A stretch of DNA of 13,944 bases from a bacterium (GCA_027593305.1 JAQCJA010000068.1:1-13944); one strand, 5' to 3'; counted from the first letter of the stretch, positions 1-7,371 are shown. Notes: a model not told the origin generated them from the letters alone. Program-made: numbers and translations.

Positions 1-1176
1 CCCCCAGACGCTGATCCAGGCGAGGTTGTCATAGCCCATGGGAGGAATCTGCACCACATCACCGGCGTGCTTGGTGAACACGACTTCGATCAGGTTGGCA
101 GAGCGACGTGTGCGGGCGCGCCGCTCGTCCACATGGACCAGGCCCGCCTGCTCCGGTACCAGGGTGCGGGAGATGGCGCATCCCACCCCAACTGTCGCCG
201 GCGACACGGGCCAACCGAGGGCGGCGCGCAGGTTCTCCTGCGCCAGGTCGATGCCGTAGACGCGGCGCACCAGAGCCTGGATGCAGTCGCCACCCATCCG
301 CGCACCGATCTCGACGATCCGGGGACCCTCGGGGGTGACTTTCACCTCGGCGTGGATGCCGCAATCATTGAGTCCGAGGGCGCCGACGCCGGCGACAACC
401 ATCTGCCGGATCTGCGCCTGTACCACGTCGTTGTGGCGCGAAGGCGTCGTCTCACCGCGCTCGATGAAGGACGACTCGGCCATGTCGTGTTTGTCGATAA
501 TGGCATACAGGGTCACGTGGCCGTTCTGCACCACACCTTCGATGCTGACCTCCGGGCCCGAGAGGAATCCCTCGAGGACGAACCTCCCCTGAGGGTAGCC
601 CCAGATGCAGTCCTGGCTGCGGACCCGCCGACGGCTGTCCCGGAAGGCGGCCAGCGCCTGCGCTGGCGTCGTCACGAGGGTCACCCATTCGCTGTCTGAG
701 CCCCACTCGGGTTTGAGTACGGCTGGCAGACCGATGCGCTCGATCGCCGTCAGCAGCGACTCGTCGCAGTCGACCGGCGCAAAAGCCGGGACGGGCACAC
801 CGGAGCGATGGAAGGCTGTGCGCATGCGCAGTTTGCTGCGCGCCGCCAGGGCACAGGAAGGATTGGTGCCACGCAGACCGAGGTGACGGGCGATACGGGC
901 CGCCGTCGGGACATCTTCTTCCCAGAACGTGACGACCCCGTCGAGGCCGACGCGGCGATGCAGGTCCGCGGCGGTCTGCAGTACACGAGGCAGAGTCATC
1001 CCGGCCGTCGGGATCAATTCACGCACATAGGGGGCAGCCCAGTTGGGCTCTGGAGTCAGCAGGTAGACATCGACGCCGAGGGCGTCGGCCGCCTCGAAGG
1101 TGAGGCGTTTCTTGGGCGAACCACTGTGGACGAACAGCAGTCGGGGGCGGGGGTCAGGGTCGGTGTCTGGTTCCAT
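1..1176 (-). CDS. ATP-grasp domain ligase (3' end beyond window)
   Basis: My own reverse-strand translation is open for 392 codons from ATG 1176 to the left window edge, so the C-terminus is missing. The protein has the ATP-grasp layout: an N-terminal Rossmann-like pre-ATP-grasp part (about 1-110), then a nucleotide-binding lysine in LKPEWGSDS (K155), FVLEGFLSGPEVSIEG (about 199-214) and the metal-binding strand HAEVKVTPEGPRIVEIGARMGG (E277, E290, R293). The family joins a carboxylate to an amine or thiol through an acylphosphate, using ATP and Mg2+. The EIGARMGGD ending resembles amino-acid ligases and carnosine-synthase-like enzymes, but the substrate cannot be told. A GGAGG lies 13 nt before the ATG, a rather long spacing; no other good start is seen. 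The gene follows the GT-C/amidohydrolase pair on the same strand after a 298-nt gap with its own leader hairpin, so it is probably a separate transcript. Confidence 0.85.
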   Translation of the reverse strand, partial: MEPDTDPDPRPRLLFVHSGSPKKRLTFEAADALGVDVYLLTPEPNWAAPYVRELIPTAGMTLPRVLQTAADLHRRVGLDGVVTFWEEDVPTAARIARHLGLRGTNPSCALAARSKLRMRTAFHRSGVPVPAFAPVDCDESLLTAIERIGLPAVLKPEWGSDSEWVTLVTTPAQALAAFRDSRRRVRSQDCIWGYPQGRFVLEGFLSGPEVSIEGVVQNGHVTLYAIIDKHDMAESSFIERGETTPSRHNDVVQAQIRQMVVAGVGALGLNDCGIHAEVKVTPEGPRIVEIGARMGGDCIQALVRRVYGIDLAQENLRAALGWPVSPATVGVGCAISRTLVPEQAGLVHVDERRARTRRSANLIEVVFTKHAGDVVQIPPMGYDNLAWISVWG

Positions 1177-1312
1177 CTGTAACTAAAGTCCTCCGTAGAC
1201 GAGGCCATGGAGATTAACAGCGCGAAGTTCGCTGCGGGGGCATCGAGAGCTGACCATTCCGGGGTCTCCAGAGTTGGGATTTGCTGGCGAAAAACAGAGC
1301 AGAACGCACAAC

Positions 1313-1352
1313 GGACCGGGGATCTCGGCTCAGGTGCCAGATCGTCCGGTCC
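1313..1352 (-). promoter_or_regulatory. Long interrupted hairpin in the ATP-grasp gene leader
   Basis: A compound inverted repeat: outer arms GGACCGG (1313-1319) and CCGGTCC (1346-1352), middle arms GATCT (1321-1325) and AGATC (1339-1343), inner GGC/GCC (1327-1329, 1336-1338), and a six-base apical loop. Fifteen pairs form with only small bulges. On the minus strand it lies about 137 nt before the ATP-grasp start. A TATATTTG box (1373-1366) just upstream could be a -10 element, which would put the hairpin at the very 5' end of the transcript. No T-run follows on the minus strand. On the plus strand AGTTTT follows, but no plus-strand gene needs a terminator here. A structured leader or mRNA-stabilising hairpin is the best reading. 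No known riboswitch was recognised. Confidence 0.5.
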
Positions 1353-1365
1353 AGTTTTGCTGCGA

Positions 1366-1373
1366 CAAATATA
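1366..1373 (-). promoter_or_regulatory. Possible -10 box for the ATP-grasp gene
   Basis: Read on the minus strand this is TATATTTG. It fits a TATATT -10 hexamer and also the TAnnTTTG -7 motif described for Bacteroidetes promoters. No convincing -35 element is seen 16-19 nt upstream, where the sequence is T-rich. It lies about 190 nt before the ATP-grasp start and just upstream of the leader hairpin. This rests on one short motif only. Confidence 0.25.
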
Positions 1374-1416
1374 GCCGTGTGCGAGAGAAAAAATAGTGGT
1401 GATGGGGGTGCCCAGG

Positions 1417-1452
1417 AAAAAAACATCCCCCGTCCGTCGATCCCTCGACCGG
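1417..1452 (-). terminator. Candidate terminator after the GT-C/amidohydrolase pair
   Basis: On the minus strand, 23 nt after the GT-C stop codon, a small hairpin (GTCGA/TCGAC with a GGGA loop, extended by two G-C pairs across a bulge, 1452-1434) is followed by a G-rich stretch and a run of seven T (1423-1417). The T-run starts about ten bases after the stem, further than in an ideal intrinsic terminator, so the call is tentative. Confidence 0.35.
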
Positions 1453-1474
1453 CCCCGCGATCAGGGGCGCATTT

Positions 1475-2482
1475 TCAACCGGCGAACCAGTGCGCGGACC
1501 CGTAGACGAAAGCCAGCGCCGCCCAGGCCAGCTGCCGACCCCAGCGGGGGTAGAACCGTATGCCCAGGCTTGCCAGCACGGCCAGGAAAGGCAGGGCAGC
1601 CACAGCGTAGAAATCGTGCGGCAACCACACCAGCCAGACGACAGTCGGTAGCAGAGCTCCCAGCACCAGCAGGCCATGTCGAGGGTCGCGCCGACTGTCC
1701 CTGCAGACACTCAGTCCCGTCGCCACGAGCACCGCAAGCAGTCCCGCCGCAATCGGGGCCCACAGTCCGGGCAGATCACTGCCGAGGCTGCCCCATTGAT
1801 CAACGGCGACGGCGGGGGTGCTGATCTGCGCCACGCGGTGCATGACGAAGCGCTCGAACTGGGCGCCGAACAACACCAGGAACAATCCCAGGGGCGGCAC
1901 CTGTGCCAGCCACCACCATCGTTGCCGCCCACTGTAACGCTCCCGGTAGAAGACCATCCCCAGGCACAGGCTCAGCACCAGGTAGTACAGGCCCCCGTGC
2001 ACGAGCAGCGACACCAGCGCCGCAGCCAGCCAGCCGACCAGCCAGCGCCCTTCGCCGGCGCGCAGATATTCGAGGAAGCAGAGCAGTTCGACCATGACCA
2101 CAACAAAGGCCAGCGCCGACGGTGAGACGGCAATCATCTGCTCGACGAAAAACGGCGACAGCGCCAGGATCCACATGGCGCCGCCACTGGCATGGGCGCC
2201 GCCGAGACCACGCAACACCCGCGGTGCCAGCAACAGCCCGCCGATGGCCAGCCCCAGACCGAGCCCGCGCAGCCACAGCGCCGTATCGGTGACGCCGGCC
2301 CACAGATGCAGCAGGAACAGGTACACCGGGCTGTACGGAGACAGCACGAGATCGCTGAGGGGAATCTCCGAGCGCGTCAGGACGACGGCGCCATCCACGT
2401 CCAGGGGTGTGCCGATGCCGTGCCTGGCTGCCAGCACGACAAACAGTGCCAGTTGCAGCAGCAGCGGGGTCAACTGCGCCAC
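1475..2482 (-). CDS. Short GT-C-like multispanning membrane glycosyltransferase
   Basis: A 335-aa protein with about eight hydrophobic segments. An acidic pair (D28, D30 in LDVDGAV) follows the first segment, then SPYSPVYLFLLHLW (48-61) before the next helix. This matches the first periplasmic loop of GT39/PMT-type GT-C enzymes, usually DEA followed by HPPLYYLLLHLW, which move sugars from lipid-phosphate donors to acceptors outside the inner membrane. The segment ending LPHDFYAVAALPFLAVLASLG (288-307) matches the family's late R-Y-LLPALP region. It is shorter than typical members (about 450-550 aa) and lacks a soluble C-terminal part. The start is GTG 2482, inside the last codons of the amidohydrolase gene (13-nt overlap), so translation is probably coupled. 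Substrate unknown. Catalytic activity is uncertain because the usual DE is replaced by DVD. Confidence 0.65.
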   Translation of the reverse strand: MAQLTPLLLQLALFVVLAARHGIGTPLDVDGAVVLTRSEIPLSDLVLSPYSPVYLFLLHLWAGVTDTALWLRGLGLGLAIGGLLLAPRVLRGLGGAHASGGAMWILALSPFFVEQMIAVSPSALAFVVVMVELLCFLEYLRAGEGRWLVGWLAAALVSLLVHGGLYYLVLSLCLGMVFYRERYSGRQRWWWLAQVPPLGLFLVLFGAQFERFVMHRVAQISTPAVAVDQWGSLGSDLPGLWAPIAAGLLAVLVATGLSVCRDSRRDPRHGLLVLGALLPTVVWLVWLPHDFYAVAALPFLAVLASLGIRFYPRWGRQLAWAALAFVYGSAHWFAG

Positions 2483-3771
2483 AGTCGAGGCACCGCGCCG
2501 GCCTGGGTGCCGGGCAGGGCGAAGTATGGCTCACCCGCATCTTCCCAGGCGGGGCAGGTGAGGCCCTGACGATCCCACAGCACTTCACCGGCGCGCACCG
2601 TCAGTTCGCACTCGAGGCGCTCGGTGCCGCTGATGCGACCCCAGCCGCAGTCGCGGAAGCCGAAGTCTCCCTTGTGCCGCTGCAGCACCGCGATGTCTGC
2701 ATCGGCACCGATGCTCAGAGTACCGAGTTCCTCGTGACGGATCGCCCGTGCCGGCGTCACCGTCGAACGGTAGATGACCTGCTGGAAGGGCATACCCATG
2801 GCCAGGAACTTGGACATCGTGTCGAGCATGCTGTGCACGTGGCCGTGGATGTTACCCATGTGCAGATCGGTGCTGATGGAATCCGGTGGAAAGCCCTGCT
2901 CCATGGCGGGTACCGCATTGCGGAACCAGAAGCTGGCCGCACCATGGCCGACGTCGAAGTGGATGCCGCGCTCCCGTGCTTTCCACATGTGATCAAAGAC
3001 TTTGTTGTTGTTGTCCGGGTCCACGATCGGGAACTGTCGGGCGAAGACGTGTGTGTGGATATCTCCCGGACGCAGGTGCTGGAGGATGAGATCGTCGTAC
3101 GGACGCTCCGGGGGCCGCGGCCAGAAGTCGATCATCACCGGCATATCCGCCAGGTCGCCGGCGGCGACGGTGCTGTCCACCGACGCCCAGGGTGGGTGCT
3201 CGGCGTCAAAGGGATCCACCGTCCAGTAGTGCGCCGTCTTGACGCCGACGCAGATGTCGGCGTGCTCACGAGCGGCGGCGGCAGCGCGTTTCGGGTCGAG
3301 ATTCGCCACGACCTGCTCCGGTGCTCCCATGCCTGGATGGGCGATGTTGACGAAGGCGAACTGACGCACCTTTGACGTCTCGATGCAGGCCCGGCGAAAA
3401 TGTTCGAGTTCATCGGCGCCGGCCGTACCGGTGTCGACGCAGGTGGTGATCCCCTCCTTGAGAAAATGGGCATCGGCACGCAGACTGCCGGAGACGAACA
3501 GATTGGCTGCCTGCCGGGCGCCCGTCTTCAGGTCGATGGCGGCCCACCGCAGATCATAGCTGTGGACATGGATGTCGAGCAGCCCGGGCGTGACATGGAG
3601 CCGGCTCACATCCACGACATGGGTCGCCTCCGTCGGCGGTATGTCAGCCTCGACGCGGGCGATCTTTCCATGCCGCACACCGACGTCGGCGATCGCATCC
3701 AGATCGTTGACCGGGTCGACGACATGACCACCCTTGAGCAGCAGGTCGAGGGGCGGGGTGTCCTGAGCCAT
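2470..3771 (-). CDS. Amidohydrolase/deacetylase family metallohydrolase
   Basis: A 433-aa cytoplasmic enzyme of the amidohydrolase superfamily, closest in layout to the 'amidohydrolase/deacetylase' COG3964-type group near dihydroorotases. Visible: the N-terminal beta-sandwich start DLLLKGGHVVDP (9-20), the metal motif LLDIHVH (H68, H70), a likely carboxylated lysine in VGVKTAHYW (K178), histidines in DIHTHVF (H239/H241) and FDVGHGAASFWF (H276), and the catalytic aspartate in STDLHMGN (D302). It then has the typical C-terminal LGTLSIGADADIAVL (349-363). All expected metal ligands appear present. The frame is open upstream to 3870, but ATG 3771 is chosen because AAGGG lies about 7 nt before it and homology starts just after it. 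The substrate is unknown; hydrolysis of a cyclic amide or N-acyl amino acid would fit the family. The last 13 nt overlap the GT-C gene. Confidence 0.85.
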   Translation of the reverse strand: MAQDTPPLDLLLKGGHVVDPVNDLDAIADVGVRHGKIARVEADIPPTEATHVVDVSRLHVTPGLLDIHVHSYDLRWAAIDLKTGARQAANLFVSGSLRADAHFLKEGITTCVDTGTAGADELEHFRRACIETSKVRQFAFVNIAHPGMGAPEQVVANLDPKRAAAAAREHADICVGVKTAHYWTVDPFDAEHPPWASVDSTVAAGDLADMPVMIDFWPRPPERPYDDLILQHLRPGDIHTHVFARQFPIVDPDNNNKVFDHMWKARERGIHFDVGHGAASFWFRNAVPAMEQGFPPDSISTDLHMGNIHGHVHSMLDTMSKFLAMGMPFQQVIYRSTVTPARAIRHEELGTLSIGADADIAVLQRHKGDFGFRDCGWGRISGTERLECELTVRAGEVLWDRQGLTCPAWEDAGEPYFALPGTQAGAVPRLWRS

Positions 3772-3819
3772 GGTAGCCCTTTCAGCGTAAGATGGGATCG
3801 GTACACGCAGCGCAGGCGG

Positions 3820-3849
3820 AAGGTAGACCGGGGCCATGTTGATTGACAA
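3820..3849 (-). promoter_or_regulatory. Candidate promoter for the amidohydrolase gene
   Basis: On the minus strand TTGTCA (3849-3844) is followed after 18 nt by TACCTT (3825-3820). Transcription would start near 3814, leaving a leader of about 43 nt before ATG 3771. The -35 box is good, the -10 box weak. It overlaps the -35 box of the divergent nfeD promoter. Confidence 0.35.
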
Positions 3850-3870
3850 GGCCCCACAGAAGGGTACCAT
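3843..3870 (+). promoter_or_regulatory. Candidate sigma70-type promoter of the nfeD-floA operon
   Basis: A perfect TTGACA (3843-3848) and TACCAT (3865-3870) are separated by 16 nt. Transcription would start at about 3877, only some five bases before ATG 3882. The nfeD mRNA may therefore be nearly leaderless, or translation may start slightly downstream. If so, the TTG-started extension (TTG 3843) lies inside the promoter and cannot be the real start. Confidence 0.5.
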
Positions 3871-3881
3871 CTAGCCCTGAT

Positions 3882-5306
3882 ATGGTGAACGTGACACAAA
3901 GACGATACCCTCTGCAACTGCGCCTGGTACTGGTGGGTCTGGTGCTGGCGTCGGTGTTGTGGCCCGTCATGGGTGACACCCAGAATCCGGCGGCACCAGA
4001 ACAGGTTGTCGACAAGGATGCGCAGCGGCCCCTGGTGCATCTGTTGAAGCTGCACACGGTCAATACCGAAGGCGGCATGATTGATCCGGGGCTGGCAGCC
4101 TACGTGGAGCGTGTTGTGCAGGACGCCGAGGCTGCCGGGGCGGATGCCATGATTTTCGACATCGACACCTTCGGTGGCCGCGTCGATGCGGCCACCATCA
4201 TCCGCGATGCCATCGTTGATGCCGACCTGCTGACCATTGCCTTTATCAACAAGCGGGCGATTTCGGCAGGGGCTCTGATTTCGCTGGCGTGCGACCGGAT
4301 CGTCATGGTCAAGGGGGGCACCATCGGTGCCAGCACACCCGTCACCGGCGGGGGTGACAAGGCCAGCGACAAGTATGTCTCCGTCATGCGCGCCGAAATG
4401 CGGGGCACAGCCGAGCGCACCGGGCGTGATCCTGAGATCGCCGAAGCCATGGTCGACGAGAGCATCGTCATTCCCGAACTCAGCGACGCCGCCGGTCGCC
4501 CTGCCACCCTGACATCGGATCAGGCGCTGCAATACGGCATGGCCGACGAAATGGCGCAGTCATTGACCGAGTTGCTGGCCATCTACGATCTGGCCGACGC
4601 TGAGATTGTGGAGGTCGAGATCAACTGGGGGGAACGGGCCGTACGCCTGCTGACCCATCCCGTCGTCACCTCGATCCTGCTGTCCGTCGCCATTTTCGGC
4701 CTGATCGCCGAAGTGCGCACGCCGGGATGGGGTCTCGGCGGTTCGCTGGCATTGATGGCGCTGGCGCTGTTTTTCGGCAGTCACCTGATTGTGCATCTGG
4801 CCGAATGGCAGGAACTGCTGCTGTTCGGCATCGGCGTGGGTCTGCTGTTTGTCGAAGTCGCCTTCATTCCCGGATTCGGTTTCGCCGGCATCGCCGGCTT
4901 TGCCTGCATACTGACAAGTCTGCTGCTGACGCGACTGCCGGAGTTTCACTTCTGGTCCCTCGATCAACTCAGTGCCGTCATTGCCCAGTTCGCCCTGTCC
5001 ATGATCATCGGCATCGTCGCGTCGATCATTCTGCTGCGCTCCCTGCCAAAGGTGGCGGCCTTTCGCAATCTCGTCCTCTCCGGCACGACCTCGGCAGCGG
5101 AGGGCTACGTTTCGGCCTCCATCGATCAGGACGATACACTCGTCGGTCAACAGGGGGTTGCCGTCACCGAACTGCGCCCTGTCGGTGTGGGTCTGTTTGC
5201 GGGCAAACGCATCGATGTCATCGCCGAAGGCGAATTCATCGACGAGCAGACAGCGCTGCGGATCATCGCCGCCCACGGCAGTCGTGTCGTCGTGCGGGCT
5301 ATCTAG
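3882..5306 (+). CDS. NfeD family membrane-bound ClpP-class serine protease (long form)
   Basis: A 474-aa long-form NfeD protein. An N-terminal signal or anchor segment (about 12-30) precedes a ClpP-like protease domain (about 51-240) with FDIDTFGG (92-99), the nucleophile in KRAISAGALISLA (Ser128) and a lysine in SDKYVSVMRAEMR (Lys164) that fits the Ser-Lys dyad. Four or five membrane helices follow (about 260-390), with the conserved VEVAFIPGFGFAG (324-336), and then an NfeD-C OB-fold domain (about 403-474). The family works with flotillin/stomatin partners and is thought to cleave membrane-protein segments. ATG 3882 is preferred over TTG 3843, which lies in the candidate promoter. No strong Shine-Dalgarno sits at normal distance. 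The short nfeD starts eight bases after the stop. Confidence 0.9.
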   Translation: MVNVTQRRYPLQLRLVLVGLVLASVLWPVMGDTQNPAAPEQVVDKDAQRPLVHLLKLHTVNTEGGMIDPGLAAYVERVVQDAEAAGADAMIFDIDTFGGRVDAATIIRDAIVDADLLTIAFINKRAISAGALISLACDRIVMVKGGTIGASTPVTGGGDKASDKYVSVMRAEMRGTAERTGRDPEIAEAMVDESIVIPELSDAAGRPATLTSDQALQYGMADEMAQSLTELLAIYDLADAEIVEVEINWGERAVRLLTHPVVTSILLSVAIFGLIAEVRTPGWGLGGSLALMALALFFGSHLIVHLAEWQELLLFGIGVGLLFVEVAFIPGFGFAGIAGFACILTSLLLTRLPEFHFWSLDQLSAVIAQFALSMIIGIVASIILLRSLPKVAAFRNLVLSGTTSAAEGYVSASIDQDDTLVGQQGVAVTELRPVGVGLFAGKRIDVIAEGEFIDEQTALRIIAAHGSRVVVRAI

Positions 5307-5314
5307 GGGCGCTG

Positions 5315-5821
5315 ATGGAAGCCCTCTTCAGCGCCGATGCACTGCCCTGGATCTACAGCATCGGCTTGCTGGGCCTGGGATTTCTGCTGATCCTGCTCGA
5401 GATCTTCGTGATTCCGGGCATGAATATTTTTGGTGTTACCGGCTTTGGCACCGTCTGCGTCGGCATTCTGTTCGCCTACCGGCGACTGGGTTCGGTGCCG
5501 GCCCTGCTGATTGGTCTGATCGGCATCGGTGGCACCGTGGCGCTGGTGTGGCTGCTGGTGCGCAAGGGTGCCTGGCAGCGTCTGGTACATGAGGGCAGAA
5601 CCGACCGTGCGTCCGGATTCGATTCGTCCATCAGCGATCTGTCGAGCCTGCTGGGTGCGTCCGGCACGGCTCTGACGACGCTGCGTCCCAGCGGTCGGGC
5701 CCGCATCGGTGAGCGCATCGTCGATGTCGTCACCGACGGTGGTTTCATCGCCGCCAACGCAGCCATCGAAGTTCTGGAAGTACACGGCAATCGAATCGTA
5801 GTGCACGAGCGCGCCCTCTAG
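5315..5821 (+). CDS. Short NfeD family protein
   Basis: A 168-aa protein without a protease domain. Two or three membrane helices (about 13-35, 38-56 and 62-84) carry the NfeD signature LEIFVIPGMNIFGVTG (28-43). A soluble OB-fold NfeD-C domain follows (about 111-168) with GASGTALTTLRPSGRARIG (114-132), DVVTDGGFI (137-145) and a terminal VEVHGNR-like strand. A reading-frame extension upstream to 4727 is only a shadow of the long nfeD. ATG 5315 is chosen because AGGGG at the preceding stop codon gives a ribosome site about 5 nt away. Short NfeD proteins are encoded next to flotillins and probably bind the SPFH protein at the membrane. It is the second gene of a tight operon, 24 nt before floA. 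Confidence 0.9.
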   Translation: MEALFSADALPWIYSIGLLGLGFLLILLEIFVIPGMNIFGVTGFGTVCVGILFAYRRLGSVPALLIGLIGIGGTVALVWLLVRKGAWQRLVHEGRTDRASGFDSSISDLSSLLGASGTALTTLRPSGRARIGERIVDVVTDGGFIAANAAIEVLEVHGNRIVVHERAL

Positions 5822-5845
5822 GCGCGCCGCAAGGAGACCGTACCA

Positions 5846-6838
5846 ATGGAAGCCATTCTCTACGTCGCCATCCTCTTTGGCATCATCATCTTTCTGAGCC
5901 TGTTCACCTACTTCGTGCCCATCGGCCTGTGGGTGACAGCGTACTTCTCGGGCGTCAAGGTCTCCATTTTCCGTGATCTCGTCGGCATGCGCCTGCGCAA
6001 GGTGCCACCCAGCGCCATCATCCGGCCCAAGATCAGCGCCGACAAGGCCGGCATCGACGTGCGCATTGATCGCATGGAAGCCCACTACCTGGCGGGCGGT
6101 AACGTCGAGGCCGTCATCCTGGCGCTGATCTCGGCGGACAAGGCCAACATCCCCCTGACCTTCGAGCGCGCCTCGGCCATCGATCTGGCGGGCCGGGATG
6201 TGCTGGAAGCGGTGAAGATGTCGGTGAATCCGAAGGTCATCAATACGCCACTGATCGCGGCCGTCGCCAAGGACGGGATCCAGGTCAAAGCCACGGCGCG
6301 GGTCACCGTGCGCGCCAACATTGACCGACTCGTTGGTGGCGCCGGTGAGGAAACGATCATCGCGCGCATCGGCGAAGGCGTGGTGACCACCATCGGTTCC
6401 GCCGAAACACACAAGAAAGTGCTGGAAAACCCCGACTCCATCTCCAAGACCGTGCTGGGCAAGGGCCTCGACTCAGGCACCGCTTTTGAGATTCTCTCCG
6501 TCGACATCGCCGATGTCGACGTGGGCGAGAACATCGGCGCCAAACTGCAGATCGATCAGGCTCAGGCCGACCTGCAGGTGGCCCGGGCCAAAGCCGAAGA
6601 GCGACGTGCCATGGCCCAGGCCAGCGAACAGGAGATGCGGGCGCTGACGGAGGAGATGACGGCGCGCGTCAAGGAAGCCGAAGCCGATATCCCCCGCGCC
6701 ATCGCCGATGCGTTTCGCTCCGGCCACCTCGGTGTCATGGACTACTACCGCATGCGCAACATTCAATCGGATACCGACATGCGCACGTCGATTGCGGATG
6801 CCGGTGACACCGACGCCGATGATTCGACGAGCAAGTAG
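5846..6838 (+). CDS. floA: Flotillin-like protein FloA
   Basis: A 330-aa protein matching FloA (YqfA) in length and along its whole sequence. It has an N-terminal membrane hairpin (about 4-36) with TYFVPIGLWVTAYFSGVKV (21-39), then FRDLVGMRLRKVPPSAII (42-59). The SPFH/PHB core includes NVEAVILALISADKANI (86-102) and FERASAIDLAGRDVLEAV (106-123). An alanine/glutamate-rich coiled coil follows (about 235-290), then the conserved end AFRSGHLGVMDYYRMRNIQSDT (289-310). FloA forms membrane-associated oligomers that organise functional membrane microdomains in bacteria. AAGGAG sits about ten bases before ATG 5846. It follows two nfeD genes, the standard arrangement. A long minus-strand ORF over this gene is an antisense shadow. 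The acidic tail (321-327) is variable in the family. Confidence 0.95.
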   Translation: MEAILYVAILFGIIIFLSLFTYFVPIGLWVTAYFSGVKVSIFRDLVGMRLRKVPPSAIIRPKISADKAGIDVRIDRMEAHYLAGGNVEAVILALISADKANIPLTFERASAIDLAGRDVLEAVKMSVNPKVINTPLIAAVAKDGIQVKATARVTVRANIDRLVGGAGEETIIARIGEGVVTTIGSAETHKKVLENPDSISKTVLGKGLDSGTAFEILSVDIADVDVGENIGAKLQIDQAQADLQVARAKAEERRAMAQASEQEMRALTEEMTARVKEAEADIPRAIADAFRSGHLGVMDYYRMRNIQSDTDMRTSIADAGDTDADDSTSK

Positions 6839-6840
6839 AC

Positions 6841-7371
6841 ATGGAACAACTTCTCCTCGTTCTCTTTCTCGTGTTCAGCGTCGTCTCGGCGCTGCTGGAG
6901 CGCCGCAAGCGCCGCCTGCAGCTGGAGGAAGCGCAGCAACGGCAGGCCAAAAGCCCCCCGTCTGCACCACCGACACTGGACGACGAAGAGGAGGAGGACG
7001 CACAATGGGGCGGCTGGCCCTTTCCTGCAGCCGATCCCTTCGAGCCAGCAGAAGCGCCTGCGCCGGTGGCCACAGCTGCGGCACAGGCACAGGCACAGGC
7101 GCAGGTGCGCCAGCTTGAGGCACTGGCACACAGCGCCGAGTTGAAGGCCGTCGCCCAAAAGGCGGAGGCACAGACTCGCCAGCGACAGGCCAGGGCATTG
7201 CAGTCTCCCCGGAGCGTTGCCGAGTTGTTGCGGCAACGCCAGAGCCGGCCGTTGCCAGCAAGGGCACCGGGTGGTTATCGTCTGACGCCGAAATCGGCGC
7301 GTGACGCCATGGTCTACGCCGAGATTTTCGGGCCCTGCAAGGCAGAGCGTGAGCAGGAGTGGCGCTGGTAG
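6841..7371 (+). CDS. Unnamed single-span membrane protein of the nfeD-floA operon
   Basis: A 176-aa protein of unknown function. It has one N-terminal membrane helix (about 2-18), a basic stop-transfer (ERRKRRLQ, 20-27), an acidic patch DDEEEEDAQ (47-55), and a proline/alanine-rich and Ala-Gln repeated linker (about 60-95). The rest is basic and helical, ending in LTPKSARDAMVYAEIFGPCKAERE (148-171). That tail resembles a short 'I/V-xx-xEIhGpPkxxR' ending that I recall in unnamed single-span proteins beside floA in Gemmatimonadota-like genomes; this is memory, not a search. The ATG lies two bases after the floA stop with no clear Shine-Dalgarno, suggesting translational coupling. A cytoplasmic partner or regulator of the FloA/NfeD membrane scaffold is an inference from position. 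No catalytic motif is seen. Confidence 0.75.
   Translation: MEQLLLVLFLVFSVVSALLERRKRRLQLEEAQQRQAKSPPSAPPTLDDEEEEDAQWGGWPFPAADPFEPAEAPAPVATAAAQAQAQAQVRQLEALAHSAELKAVAQKAEAQTRQRQARALQSPRSVAELLRQRQSRPLPARAPGGYRLTPKSARDAMVYAEIFGPCKAEREQEWRW
7081..7104 (+). repeat. Hexanucleotide tandem repeat (GCACAG)x4, last copy altered
   Basis: Three exact GCACAG units and one GCGCAG lie in tandem inside the unnamed membrane-protein gene and encode alternating Ala-Gln. Slippage would add or remove Ala-Gln pairs without changing frame, so linker length may vary between strains. Confidence 0.8.

Noticed and set aside
67..699. Plus-strand 210-aa open frame
   Set aside because: Antisense shadow of the ATP-grasp gene, whose minus-strand translation shows continuous ATP-grasp motifs over the same bases.
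1214..1426. Minus-strand 70-aa frame in the gap between the GT-C and ATP-grasp genes
   Set aside because: Although GGGGG precedes its ATG, it runs through the T-tract and the leader hairpin, has no recognisable motif, and its composition looks like non-coding sequence.
2407..3375. Plus-strand 322-aa open frame
   Set aside because: Lies fully opposite the amidohydrolase, which has all its metal ligands in order on the minus strand.
4560..5276. Minus-strand 238-aa Gln/Asp-rich frame
   Set aside because: Opposite the membrane and OB-fold part of the long nfeD; no ribosome site or domain.
5303..6412. Minus-strand 369-aa frame rich in His, Asp and Gln
   Set aside because: Opposite the short nfeD and floA; a common antisense artefact in GC-rich genomes.
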